A stretch of 64,000 bases of DNA from Pseudidiomarina homiensis (lineage in GTDB: Bacteria > Pseudomonadota > Gammaproteobacteria > Enterobacterales > Alteromonadaceae): assembly GCF_003987225.1 (NCBI RefSeq), contig NZ_PIPX01000003.1, positions 177,172-241,171 on the forward strand, read 5' to 3'. The notes beneath the pieces were generated by a model, which worked only from the letters and a program-made list of their open reading frames with translations, did no database searches and was not told the origin of the DNA. The first letter of the stretch is position 1; every line of letters starts with the position of its first letter. Below are positions 19,199 to 29,144 of the stretch, piece by piece. Position numbers and translations under genes: made by a program.

Positions 19199-19982
19199 TC
19201 AGCTCGTAGGCGGCTTGAATTTCTTGCGCTTTTTCCTGCGCTGACTCACGCATTTCAGGCGGCAAGCCTTGCGCTGCTAATTTGTCGGGGTGATGTTTTG
19301 CCATCAGTTTGCGATAGGCTTTTTTAACCTCAGCAAAACTTGCTTGGCGGGTAACCCCTAAAATGGCATAGGCATCGTCTAAGCGTTCACCTGGGCTCTG
19401 GCTTGGGCCACTGCCTTGATAGCCAGCTCCGCCGCCTTGCCCGCCACGAAAACGCTGGCCCGCTTGCGCCATTTGTAGCCACAAATCCAGTTGCGCTCGG
19501 CGAAATCCTAATGCTTGCGTCACGCGCAACAACACATCGTATTCCGCCTGCTCAAGTTTACCGTCGTGCAAGGCCACCACTAAAATTTGTTCCACAAAGA
19601 TTTGCAACAGATCTTTGCGCCAGCCCACTTGTCGACGAAACGCCGAGACTTTGGTCACCAACGGATAATCCGCTTTTTTACCCTCGCGAAAAGCTTCTTG
19701 CGCCTGTGCCTGAGCTGACTCGTTAAGTTTCAAATGTTGCATCAACGCCGAAACATAGTTGATGTCTTGCTCTGTTACGCGGCCCTTGGACTTGGCTAAA
19801 TGCCCCAGCACTGCAAACAAGGTGTCGATGAAGGACTTCTGCATTGCTGCGCCACCACCTTGACGCATATTTTGCTCAAGCGCTTTGTCAAACCAGTGAC
19901 CGATCAGAACGCCCAGAAAAATACCTGGCCAACGCAACAACAGGTAGCCGAAAAATCCACCCAGCACTTTACCCCAAACCAT
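19170..19982 (-). CDS. djlA: co-chaperone DjlA
   Basis: DjlA is a membrane-anchored J-domain protein that stimulates DnaK ATPase. A hydrophobic segment at residues 7-28, with glycine spacing typical of DjlA, anchors it to the inner membrane. A central TerB-like helical domain (about 45-175) and a glycine-rich linker (180-195) lead to a C-terminal J domain with HPD at 231-233. The 270-residue length matches the family. AAGGAG lies before the ATG. It lies 44 bases after the kinase-like gene and may share its transcript. Confidence 0.93.
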   Translation of the reverse strand: MVWGKVLGGFFGYLLLRWPGIFLGVLIGHWFDKALEQNMRQGGGAAMQKSFIDTLFAVLGHLAKSKGRVTEQDINYVSALMQHLKLNESAQAQAQEAFREGKKADYPLVTKVSAFRRQVGWRKDLLQIFVEQILVVALHDGKLEQAEYDVLLRVTQALGFRRAQLDLWLQMAQAGQRFRGGQGGGAGYQGSGPSQSPGERLDDAYAILGVTRQASFAEVKKAYRKLMAKHHPDKLAAQGLPPEMRESAQEKAQEIQAAYELIKSQQGSES

Positions 19983-20026
19983 GTCTACTCCTTCGCCTTA
20001 AAACAAACTCAACTGCTCGTCTGTAA

Positions 20027-21028
20027 CTACTCACTTTGGGCAAAAGCGGGCATAACGCGCTCGACCAAAAATGCACGAAAATCGTCAAACTCCGCGTAAA
20101 TCGCTGCAACATCGTGAAGATAAGCCAAATTTCGCGGAATATCTTGTAAATAACCGGGGTTGCCATCACGCTCATAACGACGCGCAAAAAGGCCACTAAC
20201 GTAGCAATGGCGTTGCATCCCCATCCAATCAAACCAGCGTTGCCAGGTCGCCTGATCAACGTTGAGATCACTGCGCGTCTGGCGCAGATATAAATAGCAA
20301 TCATCGGCAAGTTGCTGAACCTTGGTCTGCGGCCAGCGCACATAACAATCGCGCAGCAAACTTACCGCATCGTAGGTGATCGGTCCAACGGCGGCATCGT
20401 GAAAGCCGGTAAAAGCGAGTTCGCCTTCACCTTGCACCAAAATATTGCGCGCATGCAGCTTCCGATGCACACCAACCTGCGGCTGCTCCAGCGCATTGCT
20501 CACCATGCGCTCACAAAAATCTTGCCACAATGCTTGCTCTGCTGCCGTGAGTTGTAACTGCAAATGTTCTTTGAGCAGCCATTGCTCCATGAGTTCCAAC
20601 TCGGCTCGAAGTTCTCGTTCAGCAAAAGTCGGTAATGGCCCCTCTTCTGTCATTTGCACCTGCATGATTTTTGCCAGTTGCGGATACACTTGGGAATACC
20701 ACGAAACCATCGTGGGTTCACTAAGATGGCTTAACAGCAGACTAGAACCTAAATCTGTCATTAACATAAAGCCGCGTTGCTCGTGAACAGCAACTAACTC
20801 AGGCACGAATACCCCGTGCTGACTGTAACTGTCAGCCACAGCGCTATAATTACGCAGCGCTTGTTCGGTATTTTGGGTATCTACCGCAATAAAGCTACGT
20901 ACACCATCCGTCACGCGATAATAACGCCACGGTCGTGCATCACCAAAAACTGGCTGCAAATCCTGCTGAGCTTGACCCGTTACCGATTCGCACCAAGCTT
21001 GCAATTGCACTTCTCGCTTATTTTCCAC
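20027..21028 (-). CDS. AmgK-family aminosugar kinase homologue, probably catalytically inactive
   Basis: This 333-residue protein has the aminoglycoside-phosphotransferase-like fold of AmgK, the MurNAc/GlcNAc anomeric kinase of murein recycling. The N-lobe (WRYYRVTDGVRSFIAVD), DLGSSLLL, and GPITYDAVSLLRDCYVRWP blocks are family hallmarks. The catalytic loop, however, reads HRKLHARN at 188-195, so the catalytic Asp of the usual HRD is Lys190. The metal-binding Asp of the usual IDFQDA is Gly208 (TGFHDA); Asn195 is kept. Both active-site acids are therefore missing. Its position next to lptD is the same as in Pseudomonas, but the partner gene murU is absent and djlA follows. It may be a pseudokinase with a binding role. 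Confidence 0.75.
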   Translation of the reverse strand: MENKREVQLQAWCESVTGQAQQDLQPVFGDARPWRYYRVTDGVRSFIAVDTQNTEQALRNYSAVADSYSQHGVFVPELVAVHEQRGFMLMTDLGSSLLLSHLSEPTMVSWYSQVYPQLAKIMQVQMTEEGPLPTFAERELRAELELMEQWLLKEHLQLQLTAAEQALWQDFCERMVSNALEQPQVGVHRKLHARNILVQGEGELAFTGFHDAAVGPITYDAVSLLRDCYVRWPQTKVQQLADDCYLYLRQTRSDLNVDQATWQRWFDWMGMQRHCYVSGLFARRYERDGNPGYLQDIPRNLAYLHDVAAIYAEFDDFRAFLVERVMPAFAQSE

Positions 21029-21118
21029 GCTATTTCCTCGTTCACAAATGGCAGGCTTAGTTATTTTGCTTTATCATACCTTCCACATTAGAAAGGACAA
21101 CGTTGAGTCAGCTATCGC

Positions 21119-23410
21119 ATGCATTACATTACCAAAGGAGCCTGCTTGGGCTTAAGTTTCGCGCTAACTGTTGGTTTTTCCAGCGGCGCGACAGCTCAAG
21201 ACAACACAGACTTTTTGCAACAATGCCCCGTGCGAGCGCCGCTGTTTGTCACCACCGACTTAGATCCCATTGATGAATTGGCCCCCGAAGCCATTGGCGT
21301 GCGTGCAGATGCAGCTGACATCGACTCTGAGACAACTTTGGCATCTTTTACCGGTAACGTACAAGTTCAACTTAATCAGCAATTCTTATTGACCGAACAG
21401 GCGACAGTGAATCAACAGTCGGGCAATATCAATGCGAGCGGTGCAACCCAATTTACCGACGGCTACGTGCAAGTCAGTAGTGATAACTTTCGGCTGAACT
21501 CAGGCGATAACCGTGCCTACCTAGCCGGTGCCAAATACCAGCTACGCGACACCGGTGCTCACGGTACCGCTGAGCTGCTTTCGATTTCACCAGAACAAGT
21601 TCTGCTGGCTGGATCAACCTTCACCACCTGTCCAACCGATCAACCAGCATGGCAACTGAGTGCCGACGAGATCAGTTTAAGTGAGGACGAAGCGTGGGGT
21701 GAAGCATGGCATGCGAAATTCGAACTCTTTGGTGTGCCCGTTCTGTACGTCCCTTACATCAACTTCCCGATTACCGATGAGCGTAAGTCTGGCTTTTTAT
21801 TTCCAACCGTACGCTCCTCGCAAAAAAACGGCTTCGAATTTGAAATTCCTTACTACATTAATATTGCGCCTAACCAAGATGCAACGATTACACCGCGGTA
21901 CATGGCGGAACGCGGGTTGCAATTACAAGGTGAATACCGCGCACTCACTGAAGGTGGTTCTGGGCAAATCAACGTTGCTTACCTCGACAACGACGATAGT
22001 TTAGCGAACGACGATTCACGCTATCTTTGGCGCGTCGAACATCAACAGCGTTGGAGTCCAAGTTGGCGCTCGTACGTTAATATTCTCGACACCAGTGATG
22101 ATGATTACTTAAACGACTTTGGCAGCGAGTTTGCTGGCCGCGCCGACGCACAACTCTATCGCCACGCGCGGGTTGATTATCATAGCGAGCATGCGCAGGT
22201 AATGCTCCGTGCGGAAGATTTCGAGATCTTGGGTGACTATCGTTCACCGTACCGCACGGCTCCACAATTAACGACGTTATTTGATTGGCAGACCTTAAGT
22301 GCGCTTGAACTCAATTTGTTTTCCGAACTTACCCATTTTCGTAATCAAGACAATAGCAACGACTACGCCACTAGATTCCATATTGAGCCTGCAGTAAAAC
22401 TTGCCTTCGAAGAGCCAGCTTACGACTTCCTCAGCGAGTTACGCTACAGCTACAGCTATTACGACCAAGCTGCAATTAGTACCCAAGATAATCCGATGCT
22501 GAGTGAAAATCCGTCGCGCACCGTGCCGCAGTTCCGCATCCGCGGACGCTTGAACCTAGAACGTGATTTTGCCTGGGGTGATGCCAGCTACCAACAAGTG
22601 TTGCAGCCACAAATTCAATACCTGTACGTGCCTTACCGTGATCAGTCGGCTATTGGTATCTACGATTCAACGCTGATGCAGGACGACTACCAAGGTCTGT
22701 TCCGCGCGCGGCGCTTTTCGGGCCTCGACCGTATCGCCGATGCCAATCAAATTACAGTTGGTGCTTCAACCAGCATCTTTAACGAAAATGCCCGTGAATT
22801 GCTGCGCTTTAGTGCGGGGCAAATCTACTACTTTGATGACAGCCAAGTCAGTTTATTTGGGGAAGAGAGTCAAATTGCTAACGACCGCTCAGACTTAGCT
22901 TTTGAAACACGTTTTCGTTTCAACAATCGGTTGTATTTGAACGCTGCCATGCAATACGACATGGAGCAAAATAATACCCGCAAAAGTCAGACTGCGGTTG
23001 AGTACCGCGTCGATGAGCGTAACCTCATTCAGTTTAGTCACCGGCAAGTTACAAATATTCTTAACGACGATATCGAACAATTAGGCCTGCAAGCGGTCTA
23101 CCAAGTGAAAGCCAATTGGCAAGTGGCCAGCAACTGGTTTTATGATCTTGAACAGAAACGTACCAACGACGCACTTCTTGCGTTACAGTACAACGATTGT
23201 TGTTGGGCGATACGCGTCAGTGCTTATCGACGTATCAACCGAAATTTAGAATTACAAGCAACTGACCCGATGAATCAGCAACCAGAATTTGATAACGGCG
23301 TCAGTGTACAATTTATTATTAAGGGGTTAGGGTCCGATAACAGTAATTTATTCGACCTCATTGAGCAGAGTCTGTTCGGTTATCGCCACCCGTTTTACTT
23401 AAGCAACTAG
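21119..23410 (+). CDS. lptD: LPS assembly outer-membrane protein LptD
   Basis: LptD forms the outer-membrane barrel that, with LptE, inserts lipopolysaccharide in the outer leaflet. A signal peptide ends near ATAQ (residue 27). An OstA-like N-terminal domain (about 60-190) is followed by the barrel. Four cysteines, C36, C171 and the adjacent C694-C695, match the positions that form the inter-domain disulfides in E. coli. The protein is 763 residues. The nearest ribosome binding site (AGGA) is over 20 bases before the ATG, so the start is less sure than the gene. It heads lptD-surA-pdxA-rsmA-apaG-apaH. Confidence 0.95.
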   Translation: MHYITKGACLGLSFALTVGFSSGATAQDNTDFLQQCPVRAPLFVTTDLDPIDELAPEAIGVRADAADIDSETTLASFTGNVQVQLNQQFLLTEQATVNQQSGNINASGATQFTDGYVQVSSDNFRLNSGDNRAYLAGAKYQLRDTGAHGTAELLSISPEQVLLAGSTFTTCPTDQPAWQLSADEISLSEDEAWGEAWHAKFELFGVPVLYVPYINFPITDERKSGFLFPTVRSSQKNGFEFEIPYYINIAPNQDATITPRYMAERGLQLQGEYRALTEGGSGQINVAYLDNDDSLANDDSRYLWRVEHQQRWSPSWRSYVNILDTSDDDYLNDFGSEFAGRADAQLYRHARVDYHSEHAQVMLRAEDFEILGDYRSPYRTAPQLTTLFDWQTLSALELNLFSELTHFRNQDNSNDYATRFHIEPAVKLAFEEPAYDFLSELRYSYSYYDQAAISTQDNPMLSENPSRTVPQFRIRGRLNLERDFAWGDASYQQVLQPQIQYLYVPYRDQSAIGIYDSTLMQDDYQGLFRARRFSGLDRIADANQITVGASTSIFNENARELLRFSAGQIYYFDDSQVSLFGEESQIANDRSDLAFETRFRFNNRLYLNAAMQYDMEQNNTRKSQTAVEYRVDERNLIQFSHRQVTNILNDDIEQLGLQAVYQVKANWQVASNWFYDLEQKRTNDALLALQYNDCCWAIRVSAYRRINRNLELQATDPMNQQPEFDNGVSVQFIIKGLGSDNSNLFDLIEQSLFGYRHPFYLSN

Positions 23411-23419
23411 GTAGTTTTC

Positions 23420-24712
23420 ATGATTAAGATGTTGAAAATAGTGAGCATTGCGTGGCTTACCCTCGCAAGTTTAACCATTCCGTTACAAGCCAATGAAGTG
23501 CTCGATCGTGTTGCCGTCATCGTTAACGATGGCGTCATTCTGCAAAGCGAAGTCGACACTATGCTCGTGCAAATTAAGCGTAACGCCGCCGAGCAGGATA
23601 TTAAATTACCCAGTGATGATGTTTTACGAGTGCAAGCAATCGACCGCCTCGTCTTACAAGAAATTCAACTCCAAATCGCGCGCCGTAATGGTATCGAAGT
23701 AAGCGATGCGCAACTTGAGCAGACTATTGCCAGCATCGCTCGCGAAGCAGGTATCACCGTCGAAGGGTTACGTGCCGAAATCACCGGCCTTGGTTCAACG
23801 TGGCAAGGTTATCGCGAATCGATTCGACGCGAGATGATCATTGGTGAACTGCAGCGTAATGCAGTTCGCGATCGGGTTTACATTTCGCCACAAGAAATCG
23901 CCAACTTAACGAAGATGATGGAAGAAATGTCCAGCAATGAAGTTGAGTATCGCTTGAGCCATATTCTTATTGGCCTGCGTGACGGCAGCAGCAGTGCCGA
24001 AGTGCAAACCGCGCGAGAACGTGCTGAAAACGTTTTGCAATCATTACAAGATGGCCGCGATTTTGCCGAAACCGCGATCAGTTCTTCGGCAGGTTCACGA
24101 GCATTAGAAGGCGGTGACCTGGGCTGGATGAATATTAACGCCATGCCGACGCTCTTCGCTGAAGCCGTTCGTGACAAACGCAAGGGTGACCTCATTGGTC
24201 CGATCAAAAGTGGCGTTGGCTTTCACATTCTGCAAGTCGCCGATACCCGCGGTATTGAAACCGTCGAAATTGAAGAAGTGAAGGCGCGCCATATCTTATT
24301 GCGTCCTTCGGTAATTCTTTCTGACAAACGCGCCAAAGAGCAGCTAAACGAATTCCGCCAACAAATTATCGCTGGCGAAGCGGAGTTTTCCGACTTAGCG
24401 CTCGAGCACTCTGACGATACCGGTTCAGCAAGCCAAGGCGGTGACTTAGGCTGGAATGACCCTAGCGTTTTCGATGATGCCTTTAAGCAAGCTGTGGAAA
24501 ACGCAGAGCTCGGTGAGATCAGTGAACCGTTCCGCTCGCAATTCGGCTGGCACATTGTTGAGGTGCTTGACCGCCGAGTACAGGATGCCACCGAGCGTAG
24601 TAAAGAAAACCGCGCATACCAGTTGCTGTACCGTCGTAAATACCAAGAAGAATTGGAAAACTGGCAGCAAGAAATGCGCGATCAAGCCTACATTGAAGAG
24701 GTCACTGAGTGA
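23420..24712 (+). CDS. surA: periplasmic chaperone / peptidyl-prolyl isomerase SurA
   Basis: SurA escorts unfolded outer-membrane proteins such as LptD across the periplasm. A signal peptide ends near LQAN. The N-terminal chaperone domain (VLDRVAVIVNDGVILQSEVD) is followed by two parvulin domains at roughly 170-272 and 283-385, each with a GGDLGW motif, and a short C-terminal helix. The length of 430 residues matches E. coli (428). It begins nine bases after lptD and overlaps pdxA by four bases if the GTG start there is used. Confidence 0.95.
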   Translation: MIKMLKIVSIAWLTLASLTIPLQANEVLDRVAVIVNDGVILQSEVDTMLVQIKRNAAEQDIKLPSDDVLRVQAIDRLVLQEIQLQIARRNGIEVSDAQLEQTIASIAREAGITVEGLRAEITGLGSTWQGYRESIRREMIIGELQRNAVRDRVYISPQEIANLTKMMEEMSSNEVEYRLSHILIGLRDGSSSAEVQTARERAENVLQSLQDGRDFAETAISSSAGSRALEGGDLGWMNINAMPTLFAEAVRDKRKGDLIGPIKSGVGFHILQVADTRGIETVEIEEVKARHILLRPSVILSDKRAKEQLNEFRQQIIAGEAEFSDLALEHSDDTGSASQGGDLGWNDPSVFDDAFKQAVENAELGEISEPFRSQFGWHIVEVLDRRVQDATERSKENRAYQLLYRRKYQEELENWQQEMRDQAYIEEVTE

Positions 24713-25701
24713 CGCTAATGCGCATCGCCTACAGTACAGGTGAACCCGCCGGTATAGGTCCCGACATTGCTGTGCTGTTAGCACAGCAAACTTGGCCCTG
24801 CGAACTGGTGGTGTTGGGCGACAAGCAAGTACTCCAAGACCGAGCACAACAGCTCGGTCTTGCCGTTTCATTGGTCGCTTATGATGCACAGCGTGAGCCA
24901 CAACAATGGCCGCAGGGCACCTTAGTGGTTGCACAACATGACACTGCAGTTGCGGTTACTGCCGGACAACTTCATCCAGCAAACAGCGGCTACGTCGTCG
25001 AACTACTCGAGCATGCTGGCCGCGGCTGTCTTGCGCAAGAGTTTGCCGCAGTGATGACTGGCCCAGTCCACAAAGGCATCATCAATGACGCTGGCATCTC
25101 CTTTAGTGGTCACACAGAATTTTTTGCCGAGTTAAGCAACACAGAGCAAGTCGTTATGATGCTTGCCACCCCTGGTCTGCGCGTGGCGCTAGTTACCACA
25201 CACTTGCCATTGATACGCGTCGCCGAAACCATTCAGCGCCCTCTCGTTGAGCGAGTGTTGCGTATTGTGCATGACGATTTGCAACGCAAATTTGGCTGTG
25301 CCGAGCCGGAAATTTTAGTTTGTGGATTGAACCCTCATGCTGGCGAACAAGGCCACCTAGGACGTGAAGAAATAGAGCACATCACACCGGCACTCAACGC
25401 GTTACAGCAAGAGGGTATCAAGGTAAGCGGCCCGTGGCCTGCGGATACGGTTTTTCAGCCTCACTATATAGAAAATGCCGATGCGGTGGTCGCGATGTAC
25501 CATGATCAGGGGCTGCCCGTGCTAAAATATCGAGGATTCGGTAACGCGGTGAACATCACCTTAGGGTTACCCTTTATTCGCACCTCAGTCGACCATGGCA
25601 CCGCCCTAGACAAAGCCGGCAGCGGTGATATATCGATTGGCAGCGCCCAATACGCTTTGCAGACGGCCATCGACATGGCACTTCAGCAGCAACAGAATTG
25701 A
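24709..25701 (+). CDS. pdxA: 4-hydroxythreonine-4-phosphate dehydrogenase
   Basis: PdxA oxidises 4-phosphohydroxythreonine in pyridoxal phosphate synthesis, downstream of the epd product. The N-terminus [11 protein letters not shown], the substrate block [12 protein letters not shown], metal-binding SGHTEFFAE and [12 protein letters not shown] are typical. I give the GTG start at 24709 because GAAGAGG lies eight bases upstream and it overlaps the surA stop (GTGA). The ATG at 24718 is an alternative with a poorer ribosome binding site; it would yield 327 residues. Confidence 0.93.
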   Translation: MTLMRIAYSTGEPAGIGPDIAVLLAQQTWPCELVVLGDKQVLQDRAQQLGLAVSLVAYDAQREPQQWPQGTLVVAQHDTAVAVTAGQLHPANSGYVVELLEHAGRGCLAQEFAAVMTGPVHKGIINDAGISFSGHTEFFAELSNTEQVVMMLATPGLRVALVTTHLPLIRVAETIQRPLVERVLRIVHDDLQRKFGCAEPEILVCGLNPHAGEQGHLGREEIEHITPALNALQQEGIKVSGPWPADTVFQPHYIENADAVVAMYHDQGLPVLKYRGFGNAVNITLGLPFIRTSVDHGTALDKAGSGDISIGSAQYALQTAIDMALQQQQN

Positions 25702-25711
25702 TGAGAATTAC

Positions 25712-26521
25712 ATGAGTAAAACCCACCTCGGTCATCGCGCCCGAAAACGTTTTGGACAAAATTTTCTTCACGACACCATGGTCATTGACGCCATTGTCGA
25801 TGCCATAAATCCGCAAAACGATGAACAGTTAGTTGAGATTGGTCCTGGACTCGCAGCATTAACCGAGCCGGTAACCGAGCGCATCGACCACTTAACCGTA
25901 GTTGAGCTTGATCGCGACCTCGCCGACCGACTCGAACAGCACCCGTTCATACAACAGAAACTGACGGTCTATCGCGGCGACGCCTTGAAAACCGATTTTC
26001 GTCAGTTTCAAACCGACGAACGCAAACTGCGGGTGTTCGGTAACCTGCCGTATAACATTTCGACGCCAATCATTTTTCATCTTTTGGACCAACTCGACAG
26101 CATTCAAGACATGCATTTTATGCTGCAGAAAGAAGTGGTCGACCGCTTAGCCGCAGGGCCCGGCAGTAAAACCTATGGCCGGCTATCGGTGTCAGTCCAG
26201 CAAGCTTGTGCAGTGGAGCCAGTATTAACAGTGCCGTCAGGCGCTTTTACCCCGCCGCCGAAAGTTGAATCTGCGGTCGTGCGTTTAACCCCGTATACCG
26301 AACCGCCGCATCCTGTACACGACCGCAAAACCCTGCAGCAACTCTGTTTAGTGGCTTTTAACCAGCGCCGTAAAACGATTCGTAATAACCTCAAGCAACA
26401 TATTCCGGCCGAGCAACTGGAACAACTGGGGATTGACCCTAGCGCACGTCCAGAAACCTTGAGCGTGGCCGACTACTGCCGCTTAGCGAACTGGTATTAT
26501 GAACAGCAAGGAGACTTATGA
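25712..26521 (+). CDS. rsmA: 16S rRNA dimethyladenosine transferase (KsgA)
   Basis: RsmA dimethylates A1518 and A1519 of 16S rRNA late in small-subunit assembly. The N-terminus [16 protein letters not shown]-adenosylmethionine motif [12 protein letters not shown] and catalytic NLPYNIS are present, as is the C-terminal [12 protein letters not shown]. The chosen ATG gives 269 residues; a longer frame starting within pdxA adds residues unlike the family. The stop overlaps apaG as ATGA. Confidence 0.95.
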   Translation: MSKTHLGHRARKRFGQNFLHDTMVIDAIVDAINPQNDEQLVEIGPGLAALTEPVTERIDHLTVVELDRDLADRLEQHPFIQQKLTVYRGDALKTDFRQFQTDERKLRVFGNLPYNISTPIIFHLLDQLDSIQDMHFMLQKEVVDRLAAGPGSKTYGRLSVSVQQACAVEPVLTVPSGAFTPPPKVESAVVRLTPYTEPPHPVHDRKTLQQLCLVAFNQRRKTIRNNLKQHIPAEQLEQLGIDPSARPETLSVADYCRLANWYYEQQGDL

Positions 26522-26886
26522 GTACGATAGCAATTGACGTTAAGACCCATTACCTTGCCGCACAATCCGATCCGGACAAAGGCCAATATGTATTTGCCTA
26601 TACCATCACCATCACCAACCAAGGTGAGCAATCGGTACAGCTCTTGAATCGCGCTTGGCGAATTACCGATGCGGACCACAAAATCACTCGAGTTGCTGGT
26701 GACGGCGTAGTCGGTGAACAACCGCACATCGCACCCGGCGAATCCTTCAGTTACACCAGCGGTACGGTGTTAGCGACCCCAATCGGCACCATGGAAGGTC
26801 ATTACGGTATGGTCAATGCAGACGGCAGTAAATTCGAAGCGAAAATACCTTCGTTCCGGCTTGCCGTGCCGAATATTTTGCACTAA
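26518..26886 (+). CDS. apaG: ApaG domain protein
   Basis: This 122-residue fibronectin-III-like beta-sandwich protein is of uncertain function. It carries the conserved [22 protein letters not shown] strand region and the glycine-rich segment [15 protein letters not shown] near 80-100. It is encoded between rsmA and apaH as in E. coli, coupled to rsmA by a four-base overlap and 12 bases before apaH. Confidence 0.93.
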   Translation: MSTIAIDVKTHYLAAQSDPDKGQYVFAYTITITNQGEQSVQLLNRAWRITDADHKITRVAGDGVVGEQPHIAPGESFSYTSGTVLATPIGTMEGHYGMVNADGSKFEAKIPSFRLAVPNILH

Positions 26887-26898
26887 TTCGGTAACGCC

Positions 26899-27720
26899 AT
26901 GGCTCGGTACTTCGTTGGTGATCTTCAAGGTTGCGTCAAACAACTCGATACTTTACTGGCGACGGTCAACTTTGATCGTCGCTTTGACGAGCTTTGGTGT
27001 GTGGGGGATATCGTCGCCCGCGGCCCCGATTCGCTGGCCTGTTTAGAGCGTTTGCACGAATTGGGCAGCGCCGCAAAGTGTGTCTTGGGGAATCATGATC
27101 TTAATTTACTTGCGGTACTTACCGGAGTTCGTAAGGCTAACCCCAAAGACAAACTCGACGCTATTCTAGCGCTACCAGCGGAAGAACAACGTCAGTGGAT
27201 AGATTTTTTAGTACAACAGCCTCTGTTGCAACATGCCGATGATGTAGTCATGACCCACGCGGGCCTCTTTCCGCAGTGGAGCCTCGCCGAAGCCAAAGGC
27301 TACGCCGACGAAGTGAGTGAGAGCCTACAACGCGCTTGGCGCTTCCAAAAACTCGGCCCTTGGTTAAACAAAATGTATGGTAATGAGCCTGCGTGCTGGT
27401 CTCCCAAGTTGAGCGGCCCAGAACGCATTCGCTTCATCATTAACGCGTTCACGCGCATGCGCTTTCTTGATCACCAACAATGTTTGAATTTAACCGTAAA
27501 GACAGCGCCGAACGACGACACCAAGGCACAAGGCTTATTGCCTTGGTTCGCGCACTGGCAGCCACAACAATTTAGTCTGGTGTTCGGGCACTGGGCGGCA
27601 TTACAAGGGCAAACGCAACGCGATGATGTGATTGGTTTAGACACTGGTTGTGTCTGGGGTGAGCATATGACGCTCCTGCGCTGGCCTGATGGCCAGCGCT
27701 GGTATGCTGAAAATAACTAG
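26899..27720 (+). CDS. apaH: symmetrical bis(5'-nucleosyl)-tetraphosphatase
   Basis: ApaH hydrolyses diadenosine tetraphosphate to two ADP and also removes Np4 caps from RNA. The metallophosphoesterase motifs are GDLQGC near residue 7, [14 protein letters not shown], and THAG. The length is 273 residues. Its last four bases overlap the 3' end of tyrS. A perfect nine-pair hairpin (27678-27699) lies within its final codons but has no T tract on either strand. Confidence 0.94.
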   Translation: MARYFVGDLQGCVKQLDTLLATVNFDRRFDELWCVGDIVARGPDSLACLERLHELGSAAKCVLGNHDLNLLAVLTGVRKANPKDKLDAILALPAEEQRQWIDFLVQQPLLQHADDVVMTHAGLFPQWSLAEAKGYADEVSESLQRAWRFQKLGPWLNKMYGNEPACWSPKLSGPERIRFIINAFTRMRFLDHQQCLNLTVKTAPNDDTKAQGLLPWFAHWQPQQFSLVFGHWAALQGQTQRDDVIGLDTGCVWGEHMTLLRWPDGQRWYAENN

Positions 27721-28919
27721 TTGAGCGTCACACGGGCAAACTTGCGTTTACCAACCTGATAAACAGCCGTGGTTCCTGCTTGTACTTGTAGTTTTGAATC
27801 CGTGACTTTCTCGCCGTCAATTTTAACTGCGCTTTGTTTAATCATACGCATGCCATCGGACGTTGAATTCACTAACCCTGCATCTTTCAGTAAGTTGCAA
27901 ATACCCAAACTACCGTCGTCACTGGCCAGCTCAAGTTCAGGCATATCATCTGGAATCGCATTTTTACTAAAGCGCTGCACAAAGTCTTGCTCAGCAGCAT
28001 CAGCAGCTGCGGCATCATGGAAGCGCGCAATAATTTCTTTGGCTAACAGAACTTTGTAATCACGAGGGTTAGCACCGTCAGCGATCGCCTGCTTAAAGCT
28101 AGCGAGCTCATCAAGCGGACGGAAGCTTAGCAACTCGTAGTAACGCCACATTAACTCGTCAGAAATCGACATCAACTTACCAAACATATCGTTAGCAGGC
28201 TCGGTAATGCCGACGTAGTTACCCAAGGATTTCGACATTTTCTGAACACCGTCGAGACCTTCGAGCAACGGAACCATAATCACCGTTTGCGGCTTTTGGC
28301 TTTCTTCTTTCTGAAGTTCACGGCCCATCAGCAAATTAAAGCGCTGATCAGTACCGCCCATTTCAACGTCGGCTTTTAACTCGACCGAATCCCAACCTTG
28401 CACCAGAGGGTATAAAAACTCGTGAATGGCGATCGGCTGGCCAGTGTTGTAGCGCTTTTTAAAGTCATCACGTTCCAACATCCGCGCCACCGTTTGGCGA
28501 GCCGCAAGTTTAATCATATCGTCAGCGCCAAACTTACTCATCCATTCAGAATTGAAGCGCACCTCGGTTTTCGTCGGATCAAGAATCTTGAAGACCTGTT
28601 CTTTGTAGGTCTGCGCGTTGGCAAGCACATCATCACGCGATAACGGCTTACGTGTCACATTTTTGCCCGTTGGATCGCCGATCATGCCAGTAAAATCGCC
28701 GATCAGAAAAACAACTTTGTGGCCCAAGTCTTGGAACAGGCGTAATTTATTGATCAGTACCGTATGGCCTAGATGCAAATCAGGTGCAGTTGGATCAAAT
28801 CCGGCTTTGATCACCAGCGGCTTGCCCTGCTCGAGCTTTTCTTTAAGTTCTTCTGTTAGCAGAATTTCTTCGGTACCACGCGCGATTTCAGCAAGCGCAT
28901 CCGCGACTGACATTGCCAT
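27717..28919 (-). CDS. tyrS: tyrosyl-tRNA synthetase
   Basis: This class I synthetase charges tRNA-Tyr. The HIGH-like motif HLGH is at 49-52 and KMSKS at 227-231; an S4 RNA-binding domain closes the C-terminus (about 335-400). The 400-residue form belongs to the second bacterial TyrRS clade, found in Pseudomonas and others. I chose the ATG at 28919, with AGGAG ten bases upstream; a second ATG two codons later is possible. A sigma70 promoter is visible at 28999-29027. Confidence 0.93.
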   Translation of the reverse strand: MAMSVADALAEIARGTEEILLTEELKEKLEQGKPLVIKAGFDPTAPDLHLGHTVLINKLRLFQDLGHKVVFLIGDFTGMIGDPTGKNVTRKPLSRDDVLANAQTYKEQVFKILDPTKTEVRFNSEWMSKFGADDMIKLAARQTVARMLERDDFKKRYNTGQPIAIHEFLYPLVQGWDSVELKADVEMGGTDQRFNLLMGRELQKEESQKPQTVIMVPLLEGLDGVQKMSKSLGNYVGITEPANDMFGKLMSISDELMWRYYELLSFRPLDELASFKQAIADGANPRDYKVLLAKEIIARFHDAAAADAAEQDFVQRFSKNAIPDDMPELELASDDGSLGICNLLKDAGLVNSTSDGMRMIKQSAVKIDGEKVTDSKLQVQAGTTAVYQVGKRKFARVTLN

Positions 28920-28998
28920 GCTCTTTTCACTCCTGATTAAAAACCACTCATCCCAACTTGGGCAAAAAATGCGGTCAACATTTAGCTCTAAACGGGGC

Positions 28999-29027
28999 AT
29001 TGTATGCTATTTACAGCGGTGTTTTAA
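28999..29027 (-). promoter_or_regulatory. sigma70 promoter of tyrS
   Basis: On the minus strand TTAAAA (29022-29027) and TACAAT (28999-29004) are separated by exactly 17 bases. Transcription would begin near 28992, giving a leader of about 70 bases. The whole gap 28920-29144 also holds a hairpin CCTAAT-GGAA-ATTAGG at 29088-29103. I see no T-box-like element. Confidence 0.55.
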
Positions 29028-29144
29028 GCGCAAATAACGGTAAAGCGACTGGAAAATAGTCACGCTTCGTATTATTCTGCAACAAAACCTAATGGAAATT
29101 AGGTTGTCGTAAAGAAGATAAAGTGCGCTAACCGCAGGAAGTTT

